Assembly (NCBI RefSeq): GCF_000519185.1
Contig: NZ_JAFA01000006.1
Location: 106,454-170,453, forward strand
DNA from: Paraburkholderia nodosa DSM 21604
GTDB lineage: Bacteria; Pseudomonadota; Gammaproteobacteria; Burkholderiales; Burkholderiaceae
Length of the DNA: 64,000 bases
Direction of reading: 5' to 3'
The translations under genes were made by a program, and so were the position numbers. Shown here piece by piece: positions 51,323-61,970 of this stretch. How positions within the stretch are numbered: the first letter of the stretch is position 1; each line of letters begins with the position of its first letter. The notes beneath the pieces were generated by a model. That model was not told the origin of the DNA, made no database searches, and saw only the letters and a program-made list of their open reading frames with translations.

Positions 51323-52783
51323 ATGATCTCCGACCCGTCCGAGGCCACCCGCCAACTCGACCATGACGAATTGCGCGCCTTCGTCGAACGTAAATGGCAT
51401 GACGAGATCGTGCCTGCGTTGACCGACTACATCGCGGTGCCCGCCAAGAGTCCGGCATTCGACCCGCAGTGGGCGCAGCACGGCTATCTCGAGCGCGTCG
51501 TGCAGGACGCCGCGAAGTGGGCGGAGCAGCAGCCGGTGCGTGGCCTGAAGCTGGAGATCGTGCGCCTGCCCAATCGCACGCCGGTGATTTTCTTCGAGGT
51601 GCCCGCCACGCGCTCGGGTAGCAGTGAGACGGTCGTGCTCTACGGCCACCTCGACAAGCAGCCGGAATTCGCGGGCTGGCGCAACGACCTCGGCCCCTGG
51701 ACGCCGAAGCTCGAAGACGGCCGCCTCTACGGTCGCGGCGGCGCTGACGACGGCTACGCGATCTACGCGAGCGTCACGGCGCTCGCCGCGCTCGACGCGC
51801 AAGGCATCGAGCGTCCGCGCTGCGTGGGTCTCATCGAAACCTGCGAGGAGTCGGGCAGCTACGACCTGCTGCCTTATGTCGATGCGCTGCGCGAGCGGCT
51901 CGGCAACGTCGGTCTCGTCGTTTGCCTCGACTCGGGTGCGGGCAATTACGACCAGCTGTGGCTGACCACGTCGCTGCGCGGGCTCGTGGCGGGCGACCTC
52001 GAAGTCGAAGTGCTCGAGGAGGGCATTCACTCGGGCTCTTATGGAGGCATTGCGCCGTCCAGCTTCCGCGTGATGCGGCAGCTCTTCGAGCGTCTCGAAG
52101 ACGCCGCGAGCGGCACGCTGCTGCCCAAGGGTTTCCATTGCGCGATTCCCTCGCAGCGCCTGAGCGAAGCCGAGGCCACGGCGAAGATCCTTGGCGAAAA
52201 CGTCTGGAAGAGCATGCCTTGGGCATGTGGCCAGGACGGCCGGCGCGTGCTGCCCACCACCACGGATCCGCAGCAGGCGCTGCTCGATTCCACATGGCGG
52301 CCCTCGCTTTCGGTCACGGGCGCGGCGGGCCTGCCCGCACTCGCCGACGCCGGTAACGTGCTGCGGCCGCGCACGGCGTTCAAGCTCTCGTTGCGCTTGC
52401 CGCCGCTAGTCGAGGGTTCGAAGGCCGTAGCCGAACTGAAGGCGCTGCTCGAACTCGATCCGCCGTATAACGCGAAGGTCACCTTCAAGCCGGACGCCGG
52501 CGCGGCCAACGGGTGGAGCGCGCCGGAACTCGCGCCGTGGCTCACCGAAGCGCTCAACGCCGCCTCGCGCACGCATTTCGGCGCGGACTGCGCTTATCTC
52601 GGCCAGGGCGGCACAATCCCGCTCATGAACGTGCTGCAGGCAGGGTTTCCCAAGTCGCAGTTCATGGTGTGCGGCGTGCTCGGCCCGAAGTCCAACGCGC
52701 ACGGCCCGAACGAGTTCCTGCATGTTCCCTATGCGAAGAAGCTCACGGCCACGGTGGCCGAAGTGATCGCCGCCGCGCCTTGA
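51323..52783 (+). CDS. M20-family metallopeptidase/deacylase
   Basis: The ATG at 51323 gives 486 residues. It has the M20 metal ligands in order: YGHLDKQPE (H109, with D111 beside it), GADDGYA (D142), ETCEESGS (E175/E176, base and ligand), VVCLDSGAG (aspartate ligand) and the C-terminal GPKSNAHGPNE histidine. The middle part (EEGIHSGSYGGIAPS) is the dimer domain. The size and the YGHLDKQPEF form fit dipeptidases of the carnosinase/PepV-like branch. It should split small peptides or N-acyl amino acids in the cytoplasm. A weak GGGAA precedes the start. Confidence 0.9.
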   Translation: MISDPSEATRQLDHDELRAFVERKWHDEIVPALTDYIAVPAKSPAFDPQWAQHGYLERVVQDAAKWAEQQPVRGLKLEIVRLPNRTPVIFFEVPATRSGSSETVVLYGHLDKQPEFAGWRNDLGPWTPKLEDGRLYGRGGADDGYAIYASVTALAALDAQGIERPRCVGLIETCEESGSYDLLPYVDALRERLGNVGLVVCLDSGAGNYDQLWLTTSLRGLVAGDLEVEVLEEGIHSGSYGGIAPSSFRVMRQLFERLEDAASGTLLPKGFHCAIPSQRLSEAEATAKILGENVWKSMPWACGQDGRRVLPTTTDPQQALLDSTWRPSLSVTGAAGLPALADAGNVLRPRTAFKLSLRLPPLVEGSKAVAELKALLELDPPYNAKVTFKPDAGAANGWSAPELAPWLTEALNAASRTHFGADCAYLGQGGTIPLMNVLQAGFPKSQFMVCGVLGPKSNAHGPNEFLHVPYAKKLTATVAEVIAAAP

Positions 52784-52798
52784 GTTGTCCTTGAGTGG

Positions 52799-53284
52799 CT
52801 AGTGGCGGTGAGGGACGGGCGCGCCGTCTGCGGGCGGCGCGTCCTGTGCGGCGTGCCCGTCGCCATGGCATGAGCAGCTTTCGTCGTCGATGGGCTGTTC
52901 AAGGCTCTTCATGATCCCGCACTCCGCGCTGCTGCTCTGATGGGCATGGCAGCTCTCGCGCAGCGTGCGTAATTGCTGCTCGAGTACGCGCATCGCTTCG
53001 ATCTGCTGATGAATGCGCTCGATCTGGCTGTCGATCAGATCGTTCACTTCGTCGCAGGGCTGGCTCGGGTCGGCCTGGAAGCGGCGCAGCATGCGGATGT
53101 CGGTGAGCCCGATACCCAGCGACCGGCAATGGCGGATGAAGTTGAGCTGCGCGGCGTGCACGGCCGTGTAGCTGCGGTAACCGTTGGTTTCGCGCGCGGG
53201 CTCGTCCAGCAGGCCTTCGCGCTCGTAAAAGCGCACCGTTTCGACATCGCAGTGCGCGCAGCGCGCCAGTTCACCGATTCGCAT
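52799..53284 (-). CDS. cadR: Cd(II)/Pb(II)-responsive MerR-family regulator
   Basis: The 161-residue protein has the MerR helix-turn-helix (MRIGELARCAHCDVETVRFYEREGLL), a dimer helix and the metal site of the CadR/PbrR branch: C77 (SQPCDEVND), C112 and C122 (ESCHAHQSSSAECG). The C-terminal tail is rich in Cys and His (CSCHGDGHAAQD, then PHRH), another metal-binding part. It is divergent from the cadA-type ATPase with a classical MerR promoter in between, so it should activate that pump when Cd, Pb or Zn rises. Confidence 0.92.
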   Translation of the reverse strand: MRIGELARCAHCDVETVRFYEREGLLDEPARETNGYRSYTAVHAAQLNFIRHCRSLGIGLTDIRMLRRFQADPSQPCDEVNDLIDSQIERIHQQIEAMRVLEQQLRTLRESCHAHQSSSAECGIMKSLEQPIDDESCSCHGDGHAAQDAPPADGAPVPHRH

Positions 53285-53306
53285 AGTCGCGGCTCTCCTA
53301 AATGAC

Positions 53307-53337
53307 TTGACCCTGTAGTGGCTACAGGCTGTTCAAT
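53307..53337 (+). promoter_or_regulatory. MerR-type promoter of cadA with CadR operator
   Basis: TTGACC (-35, 53307-53312) and TTCAAT (-10, 53332-53337) are 19 bp apart, the overlong spacing that MerR activators twist into register. Between them lies the palindrome CCTGTAG-TGG-CTACAGG (53312-53328), nearly the known CadR/PbrR operator. Confidence 0.9.
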
Positions 53338-53366
53338 GATTGTGTCACTTTTGGGAGAAACCGGCT

Positions 53367-55949
53367 ATGAACCAGAGCTACGTGTCGCGGCTCGGCATTG
53401 CGCAGCGCCTGCGCGCGCGTGATGAGGAACGGAAGATGGGCGGCGCTCACGGGTCTGGCGGCGTGGGTGGCGCGTGCGGCGGTCACGAGCATGAGCACGA
53501 TCGTGGCCTGGAACAAGGACACGACCATGATCCTGCCCTCGGTCACGAGCATGACCACGGTCACGAGCATGACCACGGTCACGAGCATGATCACGATCAC
53601 GACCATGGACAAGCCGGGTCGAAAAGCCACGAGCACGCTCACAGTTGCTGTCACGGCGGCGCGGCGCACAGCACGCCGCCGCAAAGTCAGCGCAACTCGG
53701 CCCCGGCGCCCGAAGGCACGCTCCGCGCGCGCTGGCGCATCGAAAACATGGATTGCCCGACTGAGGAGCGCCTGATCCGCAACCGGCTCGAGCCCATGCC
53801 GGGCGTCGTGCGCCTCGACTTCGACCTGCTCGCGCGCGAGTTGACCGTGCATCACCGGCTCGACGATACGCAGCCTGTCGTCGCCGCGCTGCGCGCACTC
53901 GACATGGCGCCGCGTGCGCTAGACGACAGCGCGTCCGCGCAAGCCGTCCCGCCTGCGTCTGTCGGTCTCGCGCTGGGCCAGAAACTGCTGCTGGCGGTGA
54001 GCGGCGTGGCAGCCGCGGGCGCCGAGGTGCTCGCCTGGAGCACCGGCCGGGAAACCAGCCTGCTGGTGCTCGCCTGCGCAGTCATCTCGATTGCGTGCGC
54101 GGGTTTGCCCACGCTGCGCAAGGGCTGGATCGCACTGCGCAATTTCACGATCAACATCTATTTCCTGATGTCGCTTGCGTTGATCGGCGCCGTTGCGATC
54201 GGCAAGTGGCCCGAAGCGGCAATGGTGGTCTTCCTGTTCGCGCTCGCGGAGGAAATCGAGGCGCTTTCGCTCGAACGCGCCCGTCAGGCCATCCGCGCGC
54301 TCACCGCGCTCGCGCCTGAAACCGCCGAAGTCTGGCAAGGCGGCGACGGCGCACCCGGGCAAGGCGAATGGCGCGAGTGCGCGGTGGGCGAAGTGGCCGT
54401 CGGCAGCCGGATTCGCGTGCGTACCGGCCAGCGCGTGCCGCTCGACGCGCGCGTGATCGCCGGCCGGGCCGCACTCGATCAGGCGCCGATCACGGGCGAA
54501 AGCCTGCCTGTCGACAAGGAGACCGGCGCGGCGCTTTACGCGGGCAGCATCGTAGTCGATGGCGTGGTCGAGGCGCTTGTCACCGCGGCCGCGAAGGACA
54601 GCACGCTCGCGCGCATCGCCGCGGCGGTGCAGGAGGCGCAGGCGCAACGCGCGCCCACGCAGCGCTTCGTCGACCAGTTCGCGCGCTACTACACGCCGGC
54701 CGTGGTCGTGCTCGCTGTGGTGTTGGCGCTAGCCGGGCCGCTCGTGTTGGGTGGCGCGTGGAGTGCGTGGCTCTACAAGGCGCTCGTGCTGCTCGTGATC
54801 GCCTGCCCGTGCGCGCTGGTCGTCTCGACGCCGGTGACGGTCGTGAGCGGCCTCGCCGCCGCCGCGCGCCACGGCATGCTCGTGAAGGGCGGCGTGTGGC
54901 TCGAACGCGGCCGGCTGCTCAAGGCCGTCGCGCTCGACAAGACCGGCACGCTCACGCGCGGCGAGCCTGTCCTGACCGATGCGCTCGCGGCGCCGGTTCG
55001 GGCGCTCGCCACCGTAGGGGAGTCCAGCGAAGCGCCGCTTTCGACGCAAGAAGCACTGCGCATCGCCGCGAGCCTGGACGATGCAAGCACGCACCCCGTC
55101 GCCCGTGCGGTGGTTGAAGGCTGGCGGGCGCGTCAGCCGGATGCGCGCCTGCTCGCGGTCGATCAGTTCGCGGTGCTGAACGGTCGCGGCGTGCAAGGCA
55201 GTATCGACGGCACGCTCTGGAGCCTCGGCAATCATCGTCTCGTGGAGGAGCTCGGTTTGTGCTCGTCCGAACTCGAAGCGCAACTGGCAGCGCTGGAACG
55301 GGCCGGCAAGACCGCGATCGTGCTGTGCGCGCCGCAGGAGGCCGTCGCCGTGTTCGCCGTGGCCGACGCGCTGCGTACGGAAAGCGCACCGGCCGTGCGG
55401 GCCTTGCGCGCGCTCGGCGTGACGCCCGTCATGCTGACCGGCGACAACGCGTCGACCGCGCGTGCGATCGCCGATCAACTCGGCATCGACGACGCGCGCG
55501 GCAATCTGTTGCCGCAGGACAAGCAGGACGCGATCGCCGCGCTCTCGAAGCAGTACGGCATGGCGGCAATGGTCGGCGACGGCGTGAACGACGCGCCCGC
55601 GCTCGCGCGCGCCGACATCGGCTTCGCGATGGGCGCGGCGGGCACCGCGACCGCGCTCGAAACCGCCGACGTTGCGATCATGGACGACGATCCTCGCAAG
55701 GTCGCCGCGTTCATCGGCCTCTCGCGCAAGACCGCGGGTGTGCTCAAGCAGAACATCGCGCTTGCGCTCGGCATCAAGGCCGTGTTTCTCGTACTCGCGA
55801 TGGCGGGCGAGGCCACGCTCTGGATGGCCGTGTTCGCCGACGTGGGCGCGAGCCTGCTCGTCGTGGCGAACGGTCTGCGCGTGCGCCGGCATTTCGACGG
55901 CACGCGTAGCGTGACGAGGCCTTCCGCGCACGCAGCAGAACGCAACTAA
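53367..55949 (+). CDS. cadA: Cd/Zn/Pb-exporting P1B-type ATPase
   Basis: ATG 53367 was chosen because GGGAG precedes it; an upstream TTG would overlap the promoter. The 860-residue pump has a His-rich N-terminus (about residues 40-90, many HDH and HEH units), an HMA domain that keeps only one cysteine (ENMDCPTEERL), the metal-path CPC in IACPCALVVSTP (C480-C482), the phosphorylated aspartate in DKTGTLT (D524), HP in STHPVARAV and MVGDGVNDAPALARAD. It exports divalent soft metals at the inner membrane and is divergent from cadR. Confidence 0.93.
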   Translation: MNQSYVSRLGIAQRLRARDEERKMGGAHGSGGVGGACGGHEHEHDRGLEQGHDHDPALGHEHDHGHEHDHGHEHDHDHDHGQAGSKSHEHAHSCCHGGAAHSTPPQSQRNSAPAPEGTLRARWRIENMDCPTEERLIRNRLEPMPGVVRLDFDLLARELTVHHRLDDTQPVVAALRALDMAPRALDDSASAQAVPPASVGLALGQKLLLAVSGVAAAGAEVLAWSTGRETSLLVLACAVISIACAGLPTLRKGWIALRNFTINIYFLMSLALIGAVAIGKWPEAAMVVFLFALAEEIEALSLERARQAIRALTALAPETAEVWQGGDGAPGQGEWRECAVGEVAVGSRIRVRTGQRVPLDARVIAGRAALDQAPITGESLPVDKETGAALYAGSIVVDGVVEALVTAAAKDSTLARIAAAVQEAQAQRAPTQRFVDQFARYYTPAVVVLAVVLALAGPLVLGGAWSAWLYKALVLLVIACPCALVVSTPVTVVSGLAAAARHGMLVKGGVWLERGRLLKAVALDKTGTLTRGEPVLTDALAAPVRALATVGESSEAPLSTQEALRIAASLDDASTHPVARAVVEGWRARQPDARLLAVDQFAVLNGRGVQGSIDGTLWSLGNHRLVEELGLCSSELEAQLAALERAGKTAIVLCAPQEAVAVFAVADALRTESAPAVRALRALGVTPVMLTGDNASTARAIADQLGIDDARGNLLPQDKQDAIAALSKQYGMAAMVGDGVNDAPALARADIGFAMGAAGTATALETADVAIMDDDPRKVAAFIGLSRKTAGVLKQNIALALGIKAVFLVLAMAGEATLWMAVFADVGASLLVVANGLRVRRHFDGTRSVTRPSAHAAERN
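53541..53594 (+). repeat. Three tandem 18-bp repeats coding for His-rich units in cadA
   Basis: GGTCACGAGCATGACCAC occurs at 53541-53558 and 53559-53576, and with one change at 53577-53594. Each unit encodes GHEHDH, so copy number can change by slippage without frame loss and alter the number of metal-binding histidines. Confidence 0.9.
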
Positions 55950-55982
55950 CAGCCAGTCCCGCCCGCGCGCGCCCAGCGCGCC

Positions 55983-58900
55983 TCACCAGGGTTTGGCGAG
56001 CCGCGCGCGGAGTTCGGCGCGCGTGCTCTCGTTGAACTCGCCGAGAAAACCGAAGCGGCCGGCAATCAGGGTGGCGGCCGGCACGCCGTCGCGGAACACG
56101 ATGCGGTTGCCGGCGAGCGCGGGCACTTTCTCGCCGGGCAGCAGCGTGCCGACGAGATTGAGCGGATCGGCGGCGCTCACGCAAACGAGCGCGCCGCCTT
56201 CGCCTTGTGCCGCAGCGCGCCGCCGCACGTCGCGCAGCAGCGCCACCGCTTCGGGCAGCGCGAACTGTTCGCCCGAAATCCCGGTGACGAAACGTCCGCC
56301 TCGCACCTCACCGCGCGCCTCCATGCGATGCAGCACGCGCAGCAGATCGCGCGAGGGCGGCAGCCACGCGGCCTCGCGTCCGAGCAGATGCCAACTGACC
56401 ACGCCGTAACGGCGCAGCAGCACGTTGGCGACGTGCTCCAGCAGATTCGGGTCGGCGGGTGGGCGGCGTGCGGCGCTGGCGGTCGTTTGCCTGGCACGCG
56501 CAAGCGCCTGCGAGCGCGAGCCCGCTGCCGCGCCTGAATTTGATACAGCCGATTCCGTCGCGACGAGCGCCGCTTCAGAGTCCAGATCCGCAAGCGGAGT
56601 GATCGACGCATCGGCCAACGCATTGGCCAGCTCAACGCGTCGCAGCGTCGCCCAGCGTCCCGCGTCGGCCATGCCGCCCGCGAGCGGCCCGAAGCCGCGC
56701 GGGCGGCGTCTGCCGTGATGCGCGCTACGCTGCGCCGCTGGCTTCACGAGCGCACGCAGCCCGGCAAAGCTGTCTGCGTTGACGAGGCCCGCCGCGACCA
56801 GTTCGCCAAGCGCATTCTCCAGCTCGACGCCGAGCAAGTGCGCGTCGGCGGCCACTTCGTCGAAGAACATCGCGCCGTGCCGCAGCAGCGCCTCGTAGAC
56901 GCGCTGCGCGCGCGCTGAAAGGCAGGCCGTGGCGGTCGTTTCGACGAGCGCCATCCAGCGCGCCAGTTCGCGGCGCGCGAGCAGCACGACCGGCGTGCTG
57001 CGTACCGTCGAAGCGGCCGCCGCGCGCGCGGGCAGCCGTGCCCAGGCGAGGCGCCCCGAGCGGCACAGCTCGTCGAGCAGCATGGGCGTGTAATCGTCGA
57101 TGCGCGCCGGCAGGATGTCGTCCTCCCACGCGAGCGCCGAGGCTTCCCAGCCTTCGAGCTGGTCGAGCACGGCGGCCAGCGCGTCGCGGCCCGAGCCGCC
57201 CGTGCCGGGCGCCACGCGTTGCCATTCGAACAGGAAGCGCATGAAGTCGTGACGCTCGACCGGCTCGATTTCGCGCCGCAGCTTGCGCACCGTGTAGCGG
57301 TGGATGCGCGCGAGCAGATGGCGTTCGCACCATTCCTCCTGGCCGCCGTTCATCGCTTGCGGCGTAAAGCGTCCGCGCATCACGGTGCCTTCGGTTTCGA
57401 GGCGCGTGAGCGCGAGCGCCGCCACGCTCGCCTCCAGCGCGAGCGGCCGCGCCACCTGCGCGACCGTGAGCGGTCCGAAGCCCGACAGGCGCGCGCGCAC
57501 GATCTCGACGAGCGCCGCGTCCTCGGTCCACGTCTCCGCGTATTCAGCCGGCGGCGTGAGCGGCGGCTCGCATCGCGCCTGGGGGTAGATGGCCTGGACG
57601 CACGCAAGCCGCTCGATGCCCACCCACAGCGCGTCGTGGTCGGCGACCGGCAGCCGCGTTGCGCGGCCCGCCGCCGCCAGACCGGCGAGCCATGCGAGCC
57701 ACTGCGGCGCCTGCTGCGCCTCGCTTTCGGCCAGTGCGCCGAGGCTCGTGAGCGCGTCGTGCATTTCGTCGGCGTCGCGCACTTGCGGCCAGGCTTCTTC
57801 GCGCACGCTCGCAATCGCTTCGGGGTCCAGCGCGCCGAGATCGTCGGTGGATTCGGGGTCGCTCCAGCGCCGCGACAGCACGGCCTGGGTGCGGCGTTCT
57901 TCGATCGGGGCATCGTCGAGGAACGCATACGGGCGCGCGGTGAGGATTTCGGCCGCGAGCGGCGAGGGCGCGGGCAACTCGCGCACCACGAGCTTCAGGT
58001 CGCCCGCCTCGATGCGCCGCAGCAGCGCAATCCATGCTTCGGTATCCATAGCATCGTGCAGGCAGTCGTCGAGCGTCTGATCGACGAGCGGATGGCGCGG
58101 CACTTCTCGCTCGCCCGCGATGTTTTCGACGCACGCCACCTGGTCGGGAAACACGGCTGCGAGCAGGTCTTCGCTGCGCATGCGCTGGATCTGCGGCGGC
58201 GTTTTGCGTCCGCTGGTCTGACGCGGCAGCGCGAGCGACGTGGTCGCATTCCAGCGCCAGCGCACGCCGAACAGCGGTGCGTCGAGCAGCGCCTGCACGA
58301 GCAGATGCTCTGCGGAATTCGAATGGAGATAGCGCCACACCTCGTCCAGCGCGAAGCTGTGCGCACCGGTGAGCGAGAGGATGATGGCGTCCTCGGTCGC
58401 GGCGGCCTGCAACTCGAAGTTGAACTGGCGGCAAAAACGCTTGCGCAGCGCGAGACCCCACGCACGGTTCAGGCGGCTGCCGAACGGCGTGTGGATCACG
58501 AGCTGCGTGCCGCCCGCCTCGTCGAAAAAACGCTCCATGACGAGCGTGTCCTGGGTGGGCAGCACCGTGAGCGCGGCGCGGGCGCGCGCGAGATATTCGA
58601 CGATCTGGCGCGCGGCGGCATCGTCGATCTCGAGCGAAGCGGCGAGCGCCGCCGTGGCCCGATCGACCACGGCGGGCGATGTGGCGTCATCCGTTGCGCC
58701 AGCATTCGCGCTCGCGTCGATCAGCGCGGCTTCCACCTGCTTGCGCAGCCGCGAAATCGCGAACGAAAGCTCGTCGCTGCGGCCCGGCGCCTCGCCCAGC
58801 CAGAACGGAATATTGGGCGGCTGCCCCTGGGCGTCTTCCACGCGCACGCGTCCCGCCTCGATGCGCAGGATCCGGTACGAGGCGTTGCCGAGCTGGAACA

Positions 58901-60581
58901 CATCGCCCGCGAGGCTTTCGACAGCGAAGTCCTCGTTGACGGTGCCGATCTGCACGCCCTGCGGTTCGAGCAGCACCGAGTAGTCGGCGTTGTCGGGAAT
59001 CGTGCCGCCCGACGTGAGCGCGACGAGCCGCGCGCCGCGCCGCGCGCGCAGCGTATGGCTCACCACGTCGCGATGAAGGTAGGCGGCGCGCGGCCCGTGG
59101 CGGCTCGTGTAGCCCTCGGCGAGCATGCGCAGCACAGCATCGAACTGCGCGCGCTCGAGCGCCGCCCATGGCGTGGCGCGCCGCACGAGCGCGTAGAGCG
59201 CGTCTTCTTCCCAGGCCTCGCAGGCCACTTCCGCAACGATCTGCTGTGCGAGCACATCGAGCGGCGCTTGCGGCAGTGCGAGGCGATCGAGTTCGCCGCG
59301 CCGCACGCTATCGAGCAGCGCCGCACATTCGATCAGGTCGTCCCGCGACGTGGGGAAGAGCCGTCCCTTTGGCACGCCGCCGACCTGGTGGCCCGAGCGC
59401 CCGACGCGCTGCAGGAAGGCCGCAATCGAGCGCGGCGAGCCGATCTGGCACACGAGATCGACGTCGCCGATATCGATGCCCAGTTCGAGCGACGCCGTCG
59501 CCACGAGCACGCGCAGATCGCCGCTCTTGAGCCGCTGCTCGGCGAGAAAACGATGCTCGCGCGCGAGGCTGCCATGGTGCGCGGCCACGGCTTCGGTGCC
59601 CAGACGGTCGGTGAGGTGGCGCGCCACGCGCTCGGCCATGCGGCGCGTGTTGACGAACACGAGCGTCGTGCGGTGCATGGCGACGAGTTCGGCCATGCGG
59701 TCGTACACGCGCTCCCACACGTCGTTCGCCATCACGGCTTCGAGCGGCACGGGCGGCATTTCTATCGCAAGGTCGCGCGTGCGCGCATGGCCCACATCGA
59801 CGATCTCGCACGCGGGCGGCCTGGCGTTCGGATCCTGCACGGCGTCGCCCATGCCCACCAGAAAGCGCGCGACGCGTTCGATCGGTTTTTGCGTGGCCGA
59901 CAGCCCGATGCGCAGCAGGCGCGAGCCGCACAATGCGTCGAGCCGCTCGAGGCTCAGCGCGAGATGGCCGCCGCGCTTGTTGCCCGCGAGCGCGTGAATC
60001 TCGTCGACGATCACGCTGCGTGCGCTCGCCAGCATGCGGCGGCCCGATTCGGAGCCGAGCAGCACGTAGAGCGATTCGGGCGTCGTGACGAGAATGTGCG
60101 GTGCGCGTTTTCGCAGCGCGGCGCGCTCGGGCTGCGGCGTGTCGCCGGTGCGCACCGCGGTACGGATTTCGACCGGCGGCAAGCCAAGCCGCGCGAGTTC
60201 CTCGCCGATGCCTTCGAGCGGCCGTTCGAGATTGAGCCGGATGTCGTTGGAGAGCGCCTTGAGCGGCGACACGTAGACGACGAGCGTCGTGTCGGGCAAC
60301 GCGCCGCCCCTCGCGAGGCCTTCGCGCACCAGTTCGTCGAGCGCGGCGAGAAACGCGGTGAGCGTCTTGCCCGAGCCGGTCGGGGCGGCCACCAGGGTCG
60401 CGCGCCGGCTCGCGATGAGCGGCCATGCGGCGCGTTGCGCGGCAGTGGGTGCGTCGAAGCTGCGCCGGAACCAGCTGGCCACGGCCGGATGGAAGCGCGC
60501 GAGCACGTCGCTTTGCTCGCCGTCCTGATTGGCGGCGGCTTCCGGGGCGTGCGGATCGGATACGGGCGAAGGCGTAGTCAT
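55983..60581 (-). CDS. lhr: Large ATP-dependent helicase Lhr
   Basis: The 1532-residue protein opens with the Lhr helicase core: [10 protein letters not shown] (Walker A, K72), [36 protein letters not shown] (Walker B), SATQKP and, in the second RecA domain, [13 protein letters not shown] and QRVGRSGH. Winged-helix and beta-barrel parts follow to about residue 850, and a long C-terminal Lhr-CTD fills the rest, as in bacterial full-length Lhr. It unwinds RNA:DNA hybrids with 3' to 5' polarity and is linked to DNA repair. The start is uncertain: ATG 60581 lacks a clear Shine-Dalgarno, and in-frame ATGs lie upstream. Confidence 0.92.
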   Translation of the reverse strand: MTTPSPVSDPHAPEAAANQDGEQSDVLARFHPAVASWFRRSFDAPTAAQRAAWPLIASRRATLVAAPTGSGKTLTAFLAALDELVREGLARGGALPDTTLVVYVSPLKALSNDIRLNLERPLEGIGEELARLGLPPVEIRTAVRTGDTPQPERAALRKRAPHILVTTPESLYVLLGSESGRRMLASARSVIVDEIHALAGNKRGGHLALSLERLDALCGSRLLRIGLSATQKPIERVARFLVGMGDAVQDPNARPPACEIVDVGHARTRDLAIEMPPVPLEAVMANDVWERVYDRMAELVAMHRTTLVFVNTRRMAERVARHLTDRLGTEAVAAHHGSLAREHRFLAEQRLKSGDLRVLVATASLELGIDIGDVDLVCQIGSPRSIAAFLQRVGRSGHQVGGVPKGRLFPTSRDDLIECAALLDSVRRGELDRLALPQAPLDVLAQQIVAEVACEAWEEDALYALVRRATPWAALERAQFDAVLRMLAEGYTSRHGPRAAYLHRDVVSHTLRARRGARLVALTSGGTIPDNADYSVLLEPQGVQIGTVNEDFAVESLAGDVFQLGNASYRILRIEAGRVRVEDAQGQPPNIPFWLGEAPGRSDELSFAISRLRKQVEAALIDASANAGATDDATSPAVVDRATAALAASLEIDDAAARQIVEYLARARAALTVLPTQDTLVMERFFDEAGGTQLVIHTPFGSRLNRAWGLALRKRFCRQFNFELQAAATEDAIILSLTGAHSFALDEVWRYLHSNSAEHLLVQALLDAPLFGVRWRWNATTSLALPRQTSGRKTPPQIQRMRSEDLLAAVFPDQVACVENIAGEREVPRHPLVDQTLDDCLHDAMDTEAWIALLRRIEAGDLKLVVRELPAPSPLAAEILTARPYAFLDDAPIEERRTQAVLSRRWSDPESTDDLGALDPEAIASVREEAWPQVRDADEMHDALTSLGALAESEAQQAPQWLAWLAGLAAAGRATRLPVADHDALWVGIERLACVQAIYPQARCEPPLTPPAEYAETWTEDAALVEIVRARLSGFGPLTVAQVARPLALEASVAALALTRLETEGTVMRGRFTPQAMNGGQEEWCERHLLARIHRYTVRKLRREIEPVERHDFMRFLFEWQRVAPGTGGSGRDALAAVLDQLEGWEASALAWEDDILPARIDDYTPMLLDELCRSGRLAWARLPARAAAASTVRSTPVVLLARRELARWMALVETTATACLSARAQRVYEALLRHGAMFFDEVAADAHLLGVELENALGELVAAGLVNADSFAGLRALVKPAAQRSAHHGRRRPRGFGPLAGGMADAGRWATLRRVELANALADASITPLADLDSEAALVATESAVSNSGAAAGSRSQALARARQTTASAARRPPADPNLLEHVANVLLRRYGVVSWHLLGREAAWLPPSRDLLRVLHRMEARGEVRGGRFVTGISGEQFALPEAVALLRDVRRRAAAQGEGGALVCVSAADPLNLVGTLLPGEKVPALAGNRIVFRDGVPAATLIAGRFGFLGEFNESTRAELRARLAKPW

Positions 60582-60822
60582 GCGGGCGGTGTGCGGCGGA
60601 AAAAGCAGCGGAGAAGGCGGCATTGCACGCCTGCCAGTCTCGCAGCTTTCGTGCGCGTCTGCCTGGCGCGGGGCGGGCGGGCTGCGGGTGTTGCAGTGCG
60701 TAAGCATCGATGTACGGCCGCCTTGCCGCGTTTCAAGCCGTGGCGGCCGTTCGGCAGGCCCGGCGCGAACGCAGTATCCTCGCCGCGTTGGACTTTCCCT
60801 CGAACCACGACGGAGTCACACC

Positions 60823-61875
60823 ATGCGTTACAACCCTCTGGGCCGCACCGGCCTGTTCGTTTCGGAACTCTGCCTCGGCACGATGACCTTCGGCGGCGGC
60901 GCCGGCATCTGGAACCAGATCGGCGATCTCCAGCAGTCCGACGCCGAACGGCTCGTTGGCCGCGCGCTGGACGCAGGCGTCAATTTCATCGATACCGCCG
61001 ACGTCTACTCGCAAGGCGTTTCCGAGCAGATCACCGGGCAGGCGCTCAAGAACCTCAAGATCCCGCGCGAGCAGGTGGTGATCGCGACCAAGGTGTTCGG
61101 CGAAATGGGCTCGTCGCCGAACGAGCGCGGCGCCACGCGCTATCACATCATGGACGGCGTGAAGGCGAGCTTGAAGCGCCTGCAGCTCGACCACATCGAC
61201 CTCTATCAGATGCACGCCTTCGACCCCGTCACCCCGATCGAGGAAACGGTGCGCGCGCTCGATACGCTCGTGCAGCAGGGCCACGTGCGCTACGCCGGCG
61301 TTTCGAACTGGGCGGCCTGGCAGATCGTGAAGGCGCTCGGCATTGCGCAGCGCGAAGGGCTCGCACGCTTCGAGTCGCTGCAGGCCTACTACACGATCGC
61401 AGGGCGCGATCTCGAACGCGAACTCGTGCCGATGCTGGAAAGCGAGGGGCTCGGACTGATGGTCTGGAGTCCGCTCGCGGGCGGGCTCCTGAGCGGCAAG
61501 TACGGGCGCGACCAGCAAGGCGAGGCGGGCAGCCGCCGCACGACTTTCGATTTTCCGCCCGTGAACCGCGAGCGCGCATGGGACTGCGTGGACGCGATGC
61601 GGCCGATCGCGCAGGCCAAAGGCGTGTCGGTCGCGCAGATCGCGCTCGCGTGGCTGTTGCATCAGAAGGCGGTGACATCGGTGATCATCGGCGCGAAACG
61701 CGTGGATCAGCTCGACGACAACATCGCGGCGACGAAAGTGAAGCTCAGTATCGAAGAGCTAGGCGTACTGGGCGAGGCGAGCGGGTTGCCCGCGGAGTAT
61801 CCGGGCTGGATGCTCGCGCGTCAGGGCGAGCAGCGGCGCGCGCAGCTCAGGCAGGCGCGGCAGGAAGAGGAATGA
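60823..61875 (+). CDS. Aldo/keto reductase
   Basis: The 350-residue TIM-barrel protein starts MRYNPLGRTGLFVSELCLGTM. It has the catalytic set: D57 and Y62 (FIDTADVYSQG), K90 (VVIATKVFG) and H131 (DLYQMHAFD). The IIGAKRVDQLDDNIAA segment near residue 290 binds the NADPH phosphate in this family. It resembles the YajO/YakC-like branch that reduces small aldehydes and ketones. It is divergent from lhr with a 240-bp spacer. The substrate is unknown. Confidence 0.92.
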   Translation: MRYNPLGRTGLFVSELCLGTMTFGGGAGIWNQIGDLQQSDAERLVGRALDAGVNFIDTADVYSQGVSEQITGQALKNLKIPREQVVIATKVFGEMGSSPNERGATRYHIMDGVKASLKRLQLDHIDLYQMHAFDPVTPIEETVRALDTLVQQGHVRYAGVSNWAAWQIVKALGIAQREGLARFESLQAYYTIAGRDLERELVPMLESEGLGLMVWSPLAGGLLSGKYGRDQQGEAGSRRTTFDFPPVNRERAWDCVDAMRPIAQAKGVSVAQIALAWLLHQKAVTSVIIGAKRVDQLDDNIAATKVKLSIEELGVLGEASGLPAEYPGWMLARQGEQRRAQLRQARQEEE

Positions 61876-61900
61876 GGCAGGGATGAGGCTGGCAGGAGAA

Positions 61901-61926
61901 GCGCCGGCGGTGGAAGCCGCCGGCGC
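61901..61926. terminator. Strong hairpin between convergent genes
   Basis: A perfect 10-bp GC-rich stem, GCGCCGGCGG / CCGCCGGCGC, with a 6-nt loop, placed between the ends of the aldo/keto reductase and BON-domain genes. There is no T-run, so it is a possible bidirectional stop or mRNA end stabiliser. Confidence 0.5.
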
Positions 61927-61970
61927 GGTCCGGCTCGAAACTGGCTCGATCCGGTGGCCCGGCGGATCGA

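Noticed and set aside
53541..53594. Short regular repeats that could suggest a CRISPR array.
   Set aside because: They are 18-bp units without spacers, inside cadA, and encode its His-rich segment.
57219..61886. A 1555-codon plus-strand open frame opposite lhr and running into the aldo/keto reductase.
   Set aside because: It mirrors the codon phase of the GC-rich lhr gene; its Arg/His/Ala-rich translation matches no fold, while the lhr frame has full helicase motifs.
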